A stretch of 64,000 bases of DNA from Archegozetes longisetosus (GCA_018873245.2 JAEMBT020000007.1:3423129-3487128), one strand, 5' to 3'. Positions 35,475 to 47,050 are shown, numbered from the stretch's first letter. Notes: generated by a model not told the origin, from the letters alone. Made by a program: numbers and translations.

Positions 35475-38400
35475 ATGGATTTTAGTGAAAGAAACTACGA
35501 TCCAGGGTACATTCAAATCATTAAACAAGAGCAACAGTTCTATTCAAACGAAATTCAGTTCAATAATAACAATTCCATTAGTAGTTGTTTGCAATCAATC
35601 GATCACGAAATGGACGTAAGCATCAATTGTCAACAAAATATCAATCGATCGATTCACAACAATCGTCATAACAGTTGTGACGAACGATCTAATCAACAAA
35701 TTGACGAAAATGTGACAAAATATTACGAATTAGTTGTGATTAAAGGCAAGAATTGGTTTATTTGTCAGTACAACGATTGCGAACAAACAGAACTCGAAGA
35801 AAAACAAATGATTTCACACGTTTCAAAACATCTCATTAATGAACAGTTGGGTAATGGATATGAAAACAATGATATGAGTCCAGAACAAATAATAATTAAG
35901 ACCGAACCAATCGATTACAATGAAAGTGATGACTTAACTTCTGATTCGAGTCAAGCACATAATTACAATAACTTTATGACAGATCAGTCAAAACTCGATT
36001 CAAATAAAATTGCTAATAGAAGAAGTGATAGAATCTTAAACATCACTAGGTCTGGAAGTTATGTCTGCAATTGGATTAGATGTAATAAAAGGTTTAAATG
36101 TTTGAAGACATACGAGAGTCATACAAATGATCATCTGGTTCAGGATGTGGTGAAAAATGATCGAAAAAGTTTAGGAAAACGCCGTTCGAATGAAACAGCT
36201 TCGAATCCAAACTCGGGACATAACGATCACTTGAATCTGAAGCCTATAGATTTAGATGAATGTGATTATCAGAAACAAGTTTTATCGAACTACAAGGGCA
36301 GACATTTATCGCTTTTCTATGGCTCAGAAACCAATCCGAAAACTGAATCAGATCAGGCAATTGAAAGTGAAGTTGCAGTTAATAGTAGTGTTAATATGGT
36401 TAATAATAAGATCAGAGTTAATATTAGTTGTAAAGGACTCGCGAGTATGAGAAAAGTTGAGAATTACTTGGAGAGGAAGCTCATCAATGGCCAGAAACGA
36501 TACTTTTGTAAGAAGTGTGAGTTTAGTACTAAAAGATCACAAGAAATCGCTTCACATATTAATATTAAACACATTGGAATGGAATTCAGATGCAATAAAC
36601 AAAACTGTTTCAAAGTATTCCGAACTCCATGTTCTTTTAGAGAACACTTGAAGAATCATATCTGTGGTTTCGGTATTTATGGCTATGGAAAGAATGTGAT
36701 TGGAGTTTGTCGTAATGAAAATCTCAATAAATATCGCGAGAAAATAATAATTAACGGAAAGCGTTCCTATCGTTGCAAATGGAAAGGGTGTGGAGCTGTC
36801 TCTAAGTATCACATGGCTATGAAAAGGCATATTCATACGCAGCATATTTGTCCTCACAGAATGAACCAAAGAGCTAAACAAAATCTTTGGGGCATTAAAA
36901 AAGAGATATTTCAAGATTATGATTTGGATTCGGCGGCAAATGTCAGGACAACGTTAGTGGATAAGAAGTTTGTTTGCAAGCGACATGAATGTAACGCAAA
37001 ATTTGCTGTTTATTCAGATTTACTCAAACATCAAAAACTTGTGTGTAAATACAGAAAAGAGACCAAAGCTATGAATTCAATGCAAGCTTTAAGTACAAAT
37101 TCAAATGATCTCAAAAAAGATTCGAAAAGAACAGAGCAATGCAAAAGTCAATCAAATATTGATTCTGGAACTCAGAGCGTTTCTAACAAAACTGTACAAA
37201 ATGAACAAATTCAAATACTAAGTGATGGCAAAGACCAAGTCATTAAGATACTTAACAAACATATAACTCAAACCACATCTGATAGCGATCAGAATGTGGC
37301 AAACGTTAAGAAATATTTTGTCACTAAGTCGATGAATGGAGTGAACTATCATTTATGCAAATGGAATGACTGCAAGTTTACCACAAAGTTCTGGAACAAA
37401 ATTGTAAATCACATTCAAACCGAACACTTCGAATTGAAGTTACGATCAAATAATTGCAATCAACGAACTTATTGTCAAACGGTATTAAAGAGAGAACACC
37501 AATCACTTCAACCCAAACAAAATGCTTGTGAGCAACAAATTATTCAAATAAATAACAAAATCAAAACTGAACCCGAATTGAATCACAAAATGAATGACAA
37601 CACTAGTATTGAATTGCAGTCTTGGACTTTGCGAAACAAAGAGCTCCAACACAAAGACAAAGTAAAACAATGCATTTCACAAAAATCAATTAATGGCGAA
37701 CCAAATTATTTTTGTGAATGGAATCGCTGTAAATATTATACAAACAGTTACGAAGAAGTGAACAAACACGTGAAAGAGAGTCACTTTCCCTTTGAATGCG
37801 ATGAAGACAACTGTTTTCGAGTTTTTAAAAGCGAATATTCCCTAAGAGTTCATAAGAATAATCACATCTGTGGTTTTGGTATAAATGGAAGAGATGTGAA
37901 GAATGGAATTTGTGTTCTGACAAATATAGGAAAATATCGCTTAAAAGAAAGAGTTGGCGCTATTATTGGATATTCGTGTAAATGGATTGGCTGTCAATTC
38001 ATTAGTGAAAACGGCGGAACAGTTTTGAGTCATATCCACAATAAACACATTTGTCCGAATAGATTAAATCTAACATTGGATCAAAATAATAGTAAAACTA
38101 TTGATGAAAGATCTGAAACGACAGACTCAAAATTTGAATTAAATCGAATGAACACTAATAATAAAACGTGGAATATTTGTAAACGAAATGATTTTGGTGA
38201 CAAATTTGATAATTCTTCTGAATTACTTAAACACGAAAACCATTTGTATAAATTTAAAAAATTGAGCCAAACCGAAAATGATAAACAGAATGAAAGAGCT
38301 GAAAGTAGAAAAGAATGTTTTCGTAAATCACTGAATGAAAGTACAACTGAGAGAAGTACAACTGCACTTATAGGTAGTTATGGCACAGAAACTAGTATTA

Positions 38401-38630
38401 GAAACTTTGAGAAGTATAGCAGAGAAGAAGTAGTTAATGGAAAATCAATTTATTATTGTATTTATCCTGAATGTAAGAAGAACTTGAGGACCAATTTGAA
38501 GGGAAATATGATTCGGCACATTCGAGTACATACTGGAGAGAGGCCTTTCGTTTGTGAGTTTGATGGCTGTGGAAAACGATTCGGTGACATAACTTCCTTA
38601 AAAGTTCATGACCAACAAAACCATCACTAA
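35475..38630 (+). CDS. ZF-F: C2H2 zinc-finger protein (full-length partner of ZF-E)
   Basis: A single open frame of 1051 residues. Order: YDPGYIQIIKQE motif (~9-20), CQYNDC finger (~95-120), IIIKTEPIDY acidic segment (~140), CNWIRC finger, then SCKGLAS and the central fingers CKKCEF and CNKQNC. The CGFGIYG linker, CKWKGC...HIHTQHICP and CNAKFAVYSDLLKHQ follow. Then come CKWNDC...HIQTEH, CEWNRC, CDEDNC, a second CGFGING linker and CKWIGC...HIHNKHICP. The C-terminal pair CIYPEC...RHIRVHTGERPF and CEFDGC...KVHDQQNHH has the canonical TGERPF linker and matches the end of ZF-C. The second CGFGI block repeats the layout of the first, so an internal duplication in the family is likely. Probably a nuclear DNA-binding regulator. 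It is the most complete of the E/F pair. Confidence 0.9.
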   Translation: MDFSERNYDPGYIQIIKQEQQFYSNEIQFNNNNSISSCLQSIDHEMDVSINCQQNINRSIHNNRHNSCDERSNQQIDENVTKYYELVVIKGKNWFICQYNDCEQTELEEKQMISHVSKHLINEQLGNGYENNDMSPEQIIIKTEPIDYNESDDLTSDSSQAHNYNNFMTDQSKLDSNKIANRRSDRILNITRSGSYVCNWIRCNKRFKCLKTYESHTNDHLVQDVVKNDRKSLGKRRSNETASNPNSGHNDHLNLKPIDLDECDYQKQVLSNYKGRHLSLFYGSETNPKTESDQAIESEVAVNSSVNMVNNKIRVNISCKGLASMRKVENYLERKLINGQKRYFCKKCEFSTKRSQEIASHINIKHIGMEFRCNKQNCFKVFRTPCSFREHLKNHICGFGIYGYGKNVIGVCRNENLNKYREKIIINGKRSYRCKWKGCGAVSKYHMAMKRHIHTQHICPHRMNQRAKQNLWGIKKEIFQDYDLDSAANVRTTLVDKKFVCKRHECNAKFAVYSDLLKHQKLVCKYRKETKAMNSMQALSTNSNDLKKDSKRTEQCKSQSNIDSGTQSVSNKTVQNEQIQILSDGKDQVIKILNKHITQTTSDSDQNVANVKKYFVTKSMNGVNYHLCKWNDCKFTTKFWNKIVNHIQTEHFELKLRSNNCNQRTYCQTVLKREHQSLQPKQNACEQQIIQINNKIKTEPELNHKMNDNTSIELQSWTLRNKELQHKDKVKQCISQKSINGEPNYFCEWNRCKYYTNSYEEVNKHVKESHFPFECDEDNCFRVFKSEYSLRVHKNNHICGFGINGRDVKNGICVLTNIGKYRLKERVGAIIGYSCKWIGCQFISENGGTVLSHIHNKHICPNRLNLTLDQNNSKTIDERSETTDSKFELNRMNTNNKTWNICKRNDFGDKFDNSSELLKHENHLYKFKKLSQTENDKQNERAESRKECFRKSLNESTTERSTTALIGSYGTETSIRNFEKYSREEVVNGKSIYYCIYPECKKNLRTNLKGNMIRHIRVHTGERPFVCEFDGCGKRFGDITSLKVHDQQNHH

Positions 38631-38864
38631 ATCTTAATTCATGAGTAGAGTTTCATAAGATTTCTCGATTCTTGTTAGATTTTCGTACATTTATAAGGAA
38701 TGATTCAAAATTTTCTGTTCATTTCTTTCAAAGTACATTTTGGTTATGATTTGTTTCGAGTTAGACCTTTTTGATTAACACTTATAGTTTCACAAATTAT
38801 TATTATTATTGTTCTCTAATTAAATACTCAACTTTGTTCAAAAACTTTTGGCTATACTTTTCTC

Positions 38865-38870
38865 AATAAA
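38865..38870 (+). terminator. AATAAA polyadenylation signal of ZF-F
   Basis: AATAAA lies 235 bp past the ZF-F stop and about 30 bp from the opposing signal of the carbonic anhydrase gene. Confidence 0.5.
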
Positions 38871-38902
38871 ACTGGTTTGAAATTTGAAAAATCATACTTT
38901 AA

Positions 38903-38908
38903 TTTATT
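38903..38908 (-). terminator. AATAAA polyadenylation signal of carbonic anhydrase gene
   Basis: Minus-strand AATAAA lies 133 bp past the stop at 39041, facing the ZF-F signal. The two 3' UTRs nearly touch or overlap. Confidence 0.5.
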
Positions 38909-39040
38909 CTACTTATTAGCTTACACCAAAGCTATGACTCGCGGGATCTTCCAGTTTTCGTTTCATAGAAGCATATCTTGTACAGATTTAAGCAAACATT
39001 TCAAGCTTTTAATGTAAATAATAAGGTCTTAACTGACTGT

Positions 39041-40216
39041 TTAACCAAAAACACTACTAATAATTCTGCCAAAAATAGAGTTCGAGAGGGGATTAGAAAC
39101 TTGTACGATTCGGTCATTGAGTGGCTGTTGTTGTCTTAAATTATGTTTAAGTGGTTTAGATACTCCATTCTCTGGTTCTGCTCTTATTTCACGAAATCGA
39201 GATAACTTTAAAGAGACAAAATTCTTAGTTATCATAAAAAAAGTTTTTTGTCCATTTTTGTACCTGATATGAACTGATGTGAATTGGTTTTGTAAATATA
39301 ATAAAAGTTGCGGATTCACTACAAGGAGGAGTAGTTAACGAGCCTTCATATCTATAAAACAGATTTCGATCTGAGGGGAGTAAAGAGTATAGATTCAAAG
39401 GTTCTCGAATTTTCGTATCTGTACCAAATTTCTTGATTCGATCGACTGCTCTGGTGATCGGTATGAGTGGTGTCAAGTTGAAAAGATATTCCGATTCGAG
39501 AAACACAGTCACGACTGCGAGACCATCGACTCGATCTCTAGCATTACTCATATTGCCATATATTTGGTTCCAATGAACGAAATGCAACTGAAATTAATAT
39601 AAATTTTTTAAACTTTTATATGAAAATAGAAAATTGAAGTTGTTTAGCCTTTATTGCCTTATGAATGAATACCTCTCCTGATTTTCTAATGTTATTGATA
39701 GAATGTTCAGAACCATTCAAATCATTGTCACCCCAATGAAAATGAAACGAATCGAGAATAAACTTTTCTTTGTGAACAACTCCTCCAGAAATATATGGAG
39801 TTTGGCTCGGATCATGAGAAGTTAAAAAGATGCGAACTTTACAATTGAAAAGTTGTTTATGTTATGATTTACTCTGTAATAACGAATTCAGTTGATTACC
39901 GGTGTGTCCGTTATTCTGAGCCGTACTGTTTACAAAGTATTTGTCATAATTGTAAAAATCAATGGTAAGAGTAGAATCCATTACAACTTTTGAAGTGTCG
40001 ATATTGATCGGAGATTCGTGGTTCCCACTGCAGGCCCTGAAAAGAGAGTTCCACTTCTCCTGTTCTAAAGTCAAACATCAATACATGAATAAAGAAATTG
40101 ACATTTGAATCGTATATAAATCTATATATACCGTCATAAAACCATTCATCTGATGAAGTGTTAGTTTGTGCGGAAACATTTGATATAAAGAACAAGACAC
40201 TTAAAACAACTTTCAT
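39041..40216 (-). CDS. Secreted alpha-class carbonic anhydrase
   Basis: Five exons, 40216-40132, 40064-39900, 39836-39673, 39587-39264 and 39205-39041, give 300 residues. All GT-AG pairs agree in phase; introns are 58-85 bp. The signal peptide is about residues 1-16 (VLSVLFFISNVSAQ). The alpha-CA core follows: EWFYDEQEKW, ESPINID, NNGHTV, ISGG, then the zinc ligands in FHFHWGD and LHFVHWN. All three histidines are present, as is SLTTPPCSE with the gating Thr. The enzyme hydrates CO2 to bicarbonate. No membrane segment is obvious at the C-terminus beyond a mildly hydrophobic end (SIFGRIISSVFG), so secretion or weak membrane/GPI attachment is possible. Tail-to-tail with ZF-F. A decayed copy lies 1.4 kb upstream. 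Confidence 0.94.
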
Positions 40217-40277
40217 TTTTAGTCTGATCAGATCAACTTTTTACAACTGTTTCTAATGAACAGGTCTTATAATAAGT

Positions 40278-40284
40278 TTTTATA
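40278..40284 (-). promoter_or_regulatory. TATA box of carbonic anhydrase gene
   Basis: Minus-strand TATAAAA lies 62 bp before the ATG. Confidence 0.5.
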
Positions 40285-41590
40285 TGTTCGAAAACATCAC
40301 AACATTTAATGATTCGTGTTTTTTATCAACCAACACTAAATTTTCTCATTTGTTAAACTTGTTTCCAAAAAATGTCATATCAGAATATGTTTATGTTCTG
40401 TCACAAAACTAGTTGTTTTTGAGTACAATTGATCTAAAAAGTGCACTAAATTCATAAGTTTAGTAATGATAAAGAGTTGATCTGATTTTCAATTGAAATG
40501 CTTATAAAAATGAACTTTTTATATCTTTTGATTGAAGTTTGTATTGAATAATGATCAAAAAGATTTTATCATATTTTTTTATCTATTCATGATATTCTCG
40601 ATAATAAAGAGTATGAATAATTGTGTAGCAGCTGAGAAAACAAACATTAAATGAAAAAGTCTACCTAAAAATAAGTTTGAGTAAAAAATTGTTTCAATTT
40701 ATGTTTACTTTAAAAATGAGTTTCACTTTTCCATATTATCATTTGATTATTGAAATTTGCTTTTCATACTTATATCTTATATTCGATACAAAACTATAAT
40801 TTATTGATAAACTCGAAAGATATAAATGGATGCCTTATCAACTGTAATCTTACTTTCAATCCATTTTTCATAGCCTTCAACATTTATTGTCAAAGGTTTG
40901 AAGGTTATAATTATTGAAAGCTAATATTATTTGATAGTCACTATGAGCTTTAGAAGATCTAGTTTGGAGGAGTCTGGGATTGAGGTCTATAAACTATTTG
41001 AAAAATTGAAGGCTTTCGTCATCTATTATACTATGTTAACAGAAAGCTTTTTGATACGTTTAGCCCACACCAAAAACACTCTTTTGCAAAGCACGCAAGT
41101 CGTTTTCTATGCGTTATACTTACAAGTGTCATCATTGTTAGTGTCATTTTGTTAAAAATAATAAAACACACATTTATTTGTTTATTATTAAAGCGTGTAA
41201 GTATAAAAAACTTTCTGTTAAAATAGTACTACACATCCAAAAGTCTTTGTCAAACTCTGCGCCAAAATTTAAGGGAAAGAGATATGATTGAAATAAAATT
41301 TTAATTTTTAACTTTAAAAAGTTTATAGTAACGACAGTATGCATTCATAAAATAATATTTTGTGATAGTGAATTCTATAGCATTCCCTCAAAATTTTGGC
41401 TATAATTTTCTGCGAATTAAGAAGTCAAATAAGCTATACAACACTAAATCAAATTTTCACATAATTATTTTTAAGGCAAAAAAGTTTTGCAAATCGGGTA
41501 GTATTTGAAAGTAGAGCCTATTTTTAAATCTTATTTATAATAGAAACTAATTCATTCAAAAAGTATTTCTAGCCAAATATCAGATTAACT
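40285..41590. other. Intergenic upstream of carbonic anhydrase gene
   Basis: AT-rich; no gene seen. A short open frame at 40931-41155 has no signature. Confidence 0.5.
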
Positions 41591-41594
41591 GATC

Positions 41595-42250
41595 TGGCTG
41601 TAAATGAGCTGCGAAGAGATCAGAAACTTGGACGATATAGCTATTAAGTGGCTGTAGTTATCTCGTATTGTATTTGAGATTCATATCGTATCTCTTATTA
41701 AATTTGAGGCTTCGTTTTCTAACTTTTCTTTAAATAGTCGAAATTGGGATAAATTCTCAACAGAAATAAGATTCAAATTATTTGAAAGTGTTTTTAGATA
41801 TCAAACTGTGACCTGATATCAACTTAAATCTATTGTGTTGGCAAATATTAGAAAAGTTTCTTTTGACTAAATGGAGGAGCTATTAGTGAACACTCGTATC
41901 AATAGAAAGATCTCGATCTAAAGACGGTAACTCGGTTGATCTCTGGGGCTACCCAAATTGACATATTGCGTTTCAATGGGATAATTGTAGCTTAAGGTTG
42001 ATATTAAGGTTGAGTTTTGTCACATTAAGATTAAGAGAAACATTAGAAATGATTTTTGTCAAAGCAACACTTCGGCTGAGCTTGTTATTATTGACAGACT
42101 GTGTGCCGCATTATTCACGTCTTTCTCACCTAAATCGAAAAGAAGAGAATCATAAATAAACTTATCGTTATTAACGGTACTGCTACAAATATATAGCATT
42201 TGGTTCATAGAATATGTAGTTATATATTGACGAACTTTAGAACTTGGCTA
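41595..42250 (-). pseudogene. Decayed tandem copy of the carbonic anhydrase gene
   Basis: The minus strand aligns by eye to exons 5, 4 and 3 of the gene at 39.0-40.2 kb, in the same order. The QVSN-to-end segment of exon 5 corresponds to 41620-41690, the SLTTPP region of exon 4 to 41870-41940, and the SGGVVHKEKF to HWGD part of exon 3 to 42110-42235. The region around the exon 4/5 splice donor is also recognisable, so this was a DNA-level tandem duplication rather than a processed copy. Many frame changes and stops; exons 1-2 are not recognisable. Confidence 0.8.
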
Positions 42251-42465
42251 ATTTAATACATTTTATGGTGAATTGTATGCGTTAGTTTTTAAGAGTCTAC
42301 AAGTTTAAGCGATTCTCATTGAAATAAGTGAGTGTCATTAACGCTAATGATTTATGAAAGTGTCGAATTAAAACATATTTAGTTTTAATCGTTTTAAAGG
42401 ATTATCACATGTTTTTTCACTACTGAACAAAGTGTACAATTGCTCTAAAAAATACACAAAATTAT

Positions 42466-42950
42466 TTCACTTTCTTGTGAGGACACTTCGATAAAGGTCT
42501 CAAACAATAATTATCTCTTATTTTTGAATGACTTTCAATTTTTCGAGATAAACTTATTTTCAGGTATTAAGAAATTTAAGTAATCAATTTAAATAATTTA
42601 GTTTTAAGGCCTAATGCATTACTAATTGTTTCTTTAAATAAACAGTTACTGCATTGATTTTAAAGTGAAATTCTTTATGAAAAAAATTATCTACAATTCA
42701 TGAATGCATCTCATCATTGAATTTGATAGATGTCATTTAATATCTATTATCTAACATATGAGAAGCAGCTCAATATTGAAAACTATTTTACAGTTAATAC
42801 TATCTTAGCTTTGTTTTAAGCTTAAAATGAACTCAGCTTTAGGCTCAACTGCTTGATCTTGAGCTTGAGCTGCGTTTCTTCATCATAACTTGAACTTTAA
42901 GCTCGAGCTTATAGGCACAAAGAGAGCTAAAATTGAGCTTCAAGCTCACA
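42466..42950. mobile_element. Truncated, diverged copy of the 51738-52633 hAT-type MITE
   Basis: From CACTTTCTTG at about 42467 the sequence follows the inner and right part of the element at 51738-52633. It shares AAATAAACAGTTACTGCA, ATGCATCTCATCATT and the GAGCTT-rich end with TTCTTCATCATA. The right terminal repeat TGCTCTTCACTA is missing, and another MITE begins about 10 bp further on. Confidence 0.8.
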
Positions 42951-42958
42951 ATGAAACG

Positions 42959-43149
42959 TTGAAAGTATTTCAGATTAATATATTAGCTCATATATTATAG
43001 CATACTATAGCGAAGTCATCTAAGTAAGTCTTAGACTTTTGCGAGATTTAATGATATAGTCATATAATGAACCTTTAGGATTAATTTTCCAAAGCTTGCA
43101 AGTTAGGATTATGCTATAGTATATGAGCTAATATCTGAAATACTTTCAA
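42959..43149. mobile_element. 191-bp MITE with ~45-bp terminal inverted repeats
   Basis: TTGAAAGTATTTCAG at the left and CTGAAATACTTTCAA at the right are exact inverses. The inverted repeat continues inward through TATTAGCTCATATA and TATAGCAT. It abuts the truncated hAT-type MITE. Confidence 0.85.
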
Positions 43150-43697
43150 GTCCATATTTGAATATAACATATATTTGGAATTTATTTTAACTAACTTCCA
43201 AGTCTTGATCCACCTTGAAACTTTCCCAAATTTGGCAGACACATGTCCTAAAGCTACTATTAAAATTTGAACAAAATCGGTCAATACGTTTAGCTGTGAC
43301 AGCATTTGGCGCGAGCCGAGTTTCCCATAGGCCTCATTATAGAATTTTTCACTTTTTCGTATATTTTGGCTAAACTATTAGATCTAGCCAAATCGGTTTA
43401 AGTTGTTTTTGAGATACTCGTAGGCTATCTCATGGTATGGTCAAAAGTGCTCGCCCCGGATGCACTCTTAATGCCCCCTCTCCTCTGAATTTTTTTTTAT
43501 AGAATTAGTCTTATGTATATTTTTAAATACATACTAAAGAATTAGCCGCCAATGTGTTACATAACATATTTTGTATTCCAAACTACTCATTTTATTTTTG
43601 TTAAAACAAACTTGAAAAAAATTGATTTCAAACTAAGTATATTAAAAATTAAATTGAGTGAATCAATAATGTTTAAAAGTTTTAGTTATTCACAATA
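43150..43697. other. Intergenic, possible old repeat
   Basis: Includes a GC-richer stretch around 43270-43480 that reads like old repeat sequence, but I cannot assign a family. Confidence 0.35.
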
Positions 43698-44046
43698 TGT
43701 AACGTATAAGTGCGCTTTAAATACGCACTAGATGACATAATTTTTTGTGTTACTTTAAGGCACTTTATGTTATTTTGAAGAATAAGGATTTTAATTGAAT
43801 TTGTTTTAACTTAATGGTCGATAATTAGACGTTAAGTTTTATTAAACAAAAGCATCACAATTCGTTTCAATTACATGTTTATAATGTGTCTTGAAAAGTG
43901 CGTGTTTAAAGTGAAACTGACTTTTTTGGAGCTGACCTCACTTTATGAAGCTTAAATACGCACGTATTTAAGGTGAACTTCGCGCCAAAAAATAGGGTAG
44001 TTTCACCTTAAATACGCGCGTATATAAAACGCACTTATACGTTACA
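43698..44046. mobile_element. 349-bp MITE with TGTAACG ends
   Basis: The left end TGTAACGTATAAGTGCG is the exact inverse of the right end CGCACTTATACGTTACA. The inner sequence carries more TACGCAC/GTGCGT-type inverted pieces. No target duplication is certain. Confidence 0.85.
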
Positions 44047-45660
44047 AGAATAGAGCTAAAGTCAAACTAAAAGCAAAACCAAAGTTTTGTTTTTACGCTT
44101 ATTCTTATTTTTAAGTTTCCCTTTTATGGCCTTTTTCATGGTTACTTTAGTGATTTTTCAAAGTAATTTTATATTCAAAAACTGCCATTATCTGGCTACA
44201 ATTAACCGAAATCAGTTTGAAAATCGAATCATCCAGTCAAAAGTTATCAGACTTTAATTGACTAAGACAGTTGTGTCCAAAGGCGTATAATATACTCCAG
44301 ATTCATGAAAAAGTGGAGTGTTTTAATAGCTGTTTTTAAGTTCTTATGAATAAGATAACGTAAATATTTTTAGTCAAAGTAATTTCATAAATTAAATTAC
44401 CGTAAACCAGAAAATTTCTATATAAATAGCAATTGCCTTTTGATTATCATCTGTAATTTTTAAAATAATCATGAAATGTAAGTTAGAGAATCTGAATGTC
44501 AATTAATGAGTGAATTGCTTCTTAATAATATAAATTATTTTCTATTACCTAACTTTGATTACATAGAAGTTCCATGTCATGTTATGAAAGGTTCATATTA
44601 TCCAATAGAAGGTTCACAAAGATAAAACTCTCGATTTTTGAAGAGAAATTCTCTCGAGAGTTTCTAGAAATTTTCTAGAAAGTCTCTCAGAAAAGTTCCT
44701 TAGAATTTTTTTACAACGCTAATGTCATCTAACATGACATCTTATCCTTAGAATTATAAATTTTAAATAATAAGAAAAAGATGAACTATATAGGGGCCCA
44801 TTATCGTTATCCAAAGATCAAAGTGAGGTGAAAGGCTCATTTTAACTATCAAAGCAATGTGCAAACATTCAAAAATAAACAGACAATATTTTGATGATAT
44901 TTACAGTGAGGTTATGAAATTTATTATTTTTTTGGTTTTTAATATTTTTTGTTGTTTTTTTTTGGCTTTTTTAAAATAATTTTTTGATTTTTTTTGGTTT
45001 TTAAGTAATTTTTTTTTTTTTGGTTTTTGATGTGTTTTTTGTTATTTTTTAAACAATTTTTGTTTTAGTTTTCAACGTTATCAAAACATGATCTGCTATT
45101 TACATGACGGTATTATCGGAATAACCTTAACAATTCTAATAAGTTATATATTAGATAGTGATGCAGTGATGTCGCTAAAACTTTAAGCGACTTCAAATGA
45201 GAGCAATAACCTGAGTTGAGATGAACAATAGACTCATAGATAAGAAATAGTTATTACTGAATGATGCAATTATTGATTTTCGTTGTTATAATTTATTGAT
45301 CGATCCTTTATTCGATAATCAATATTACTTTTTATTGTTCAACTGAACTCAAGGTACTGAAATCATTTCGAGTCACCTGAAGTTATGGAAATAAAAATAC
45401 ATTTGATTTAGTATATAGTATAAATGGTTATAATAGTCAATCTATCACACTTAAGGGTGAGGGTTCGGAAATCATTGCTCAACTGTTCTTATAATAAACC
45501 TCAAAACCTAAAGATACACCATCGTATATTCTCAACGTCTATTGTCTCCTAATTACTCGTTGTTGTATTCTTGCAGAACGTGCTACAATGAGTTACTGCC
45601 TTAATTTGTCTATAATTACTAATTTTTATAATTCAGTTTGTTTAGATATACATTCTTCTG
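44047..45660. other. Intergenic with T-rich low-complexity tract
   Basis: 44925-45075 is a T-rich tract of irregular TTTTTGG units. 44620-44700 holds small palindromes (CTCTCGAGAG, CTAGAAATTTTCTAG). No gene seen. Confidence 0.5.
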
Positions 45661-45662
45661 TA

Positions 45663-45828
45663 CAGGGTTGCCAAGAACCTTTTACCTGAGTATACAGCTA
45701 AAGCCATCATATGTACAAACATAAATTACATATCGAATTATTAGTCATTTAAAACGGAATCGATGTGTTTAAAAGTATAGTATGTGATTTCTCTATAGTC
45801 CCCGGATAAAAGGTTCGTGGCAATCCTG
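45663..45828. mobile_element. 166-bp MITE with CAGGGTTGCCA-type ends
   Basis: The left end CAGGGTTGCCAAGAACCTTT and the right end inverted, CAGGATTGCCACGAACCTTT, match. TA flanks both sides (45661-45662 and 45829-45830). The TA duplication suggests a Tc1/mariner-type mover, although CAGGG-type ends also occur in hAT elements. Confidence 0.82.
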
Positions 45829-46180
45829 TAGTTCGAATGATAGATGGTTGACTTAGGTCATTAAACTGATTAAATGGATTAACAATTGAAGATTTGGCTA
45901 ATTTTGATTAGAATACTTCGTAATTAATTTCGTAATTATGGATTTCAAACAGACATAATAGTAAGCGACTGTAAACAGTTCAATTATGATGACAATAATT
46001 GAAACGCTCAGTACCATCAAATAGGGTATAAATACACCTTTCATATTAAGCCAAGTCAAAGGTGCTAATTCATTCTCATTCGTATCAACCTCATTAAGGA
46101 TATCAGGACCATAGCCTCTAAGATTCAATACTTTTCTCATTTCATACTCCATTAATCCGCTCTCAGTTAAACGAACGATA

Positions 46181-47050
46181 CTGACAAAAATAAGAATTAT
46201 TAGTTCAAGTATTGTTCTGAGATATTAAAAACTATGAACTAAATTGAAGCAATAACATAAAATATAGACCAAGAAATTTGAGGACATCAATTTTTAATTC
46301 ATAGAATGTTATTGAAATATGAAGTTTTTAATCACGAATTTTCCACTGGGACCCAAAATTTGAAGAATATTACAGTCGAATCAATTATTGAGTTAATCTA
46401 CAATATATGGAAGCAACTCTTAGCTAGCTATTCATAGCCAAGTCTTACTTTCCTTGCTCTTGCTCACTAATTTAAACATTTCTATAGTAATGTATTATTT
46501 TAAGAGTTAGTCATGCTTTGCAACTAAGTATAAAATAAACCAATTTTAGATAAGTCGATAAATATATTGATATTTTAAAATTGGATAAATAAATTGTTAA
46601 AAGATTTTGATGAACCCTTGGACCTTTTGATGAATACGATAGTATTGTGAATGCACTAATATAGGATAGGCTGGATAGAGGGAGTGGCATAAGCATTGCG
46701 CTATTTCTTAGGTTCTTAAATGTGAATAGAAGTATGACTAAACTAAAATTTTGTTTACATACTAGGTATATTATCTCTATTTAGAGTTTTCTATTTCGTA
46801 AATACAAGTTCTCCAATTGTGATAAGTTGTTAAAAATGAACGTATAGTTTATGAAGGAGTAAGACTTGATTAAATTTATAATGAGTAAGAATAATTTATT
46901 AAAAGTTCCATTTGAGAGTAAAGCAACGATCACCTCTAACATGTAAATTCCCTATTTTGTTTATGAAATTATGTTGATTAAGCTAAGTAACGCATTAGTC
47001 AACTCCTTCTTTGTACGGTAATTCATTGCATCAGCTGTTTTAGCCAAATA
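46181..47050. other. IR intron 3, part without recognised element
   Basis: AT-rich intronic sequence; nothing recognised. Confidence 0.5.

Noticed and set aside
44925-45075. T-rich tract as a possible poly(A) tail of a minus-strand retroelement
   Set aside because: Irregular TTTGG units rather than a clean tail, and no element sequence adjoins it.
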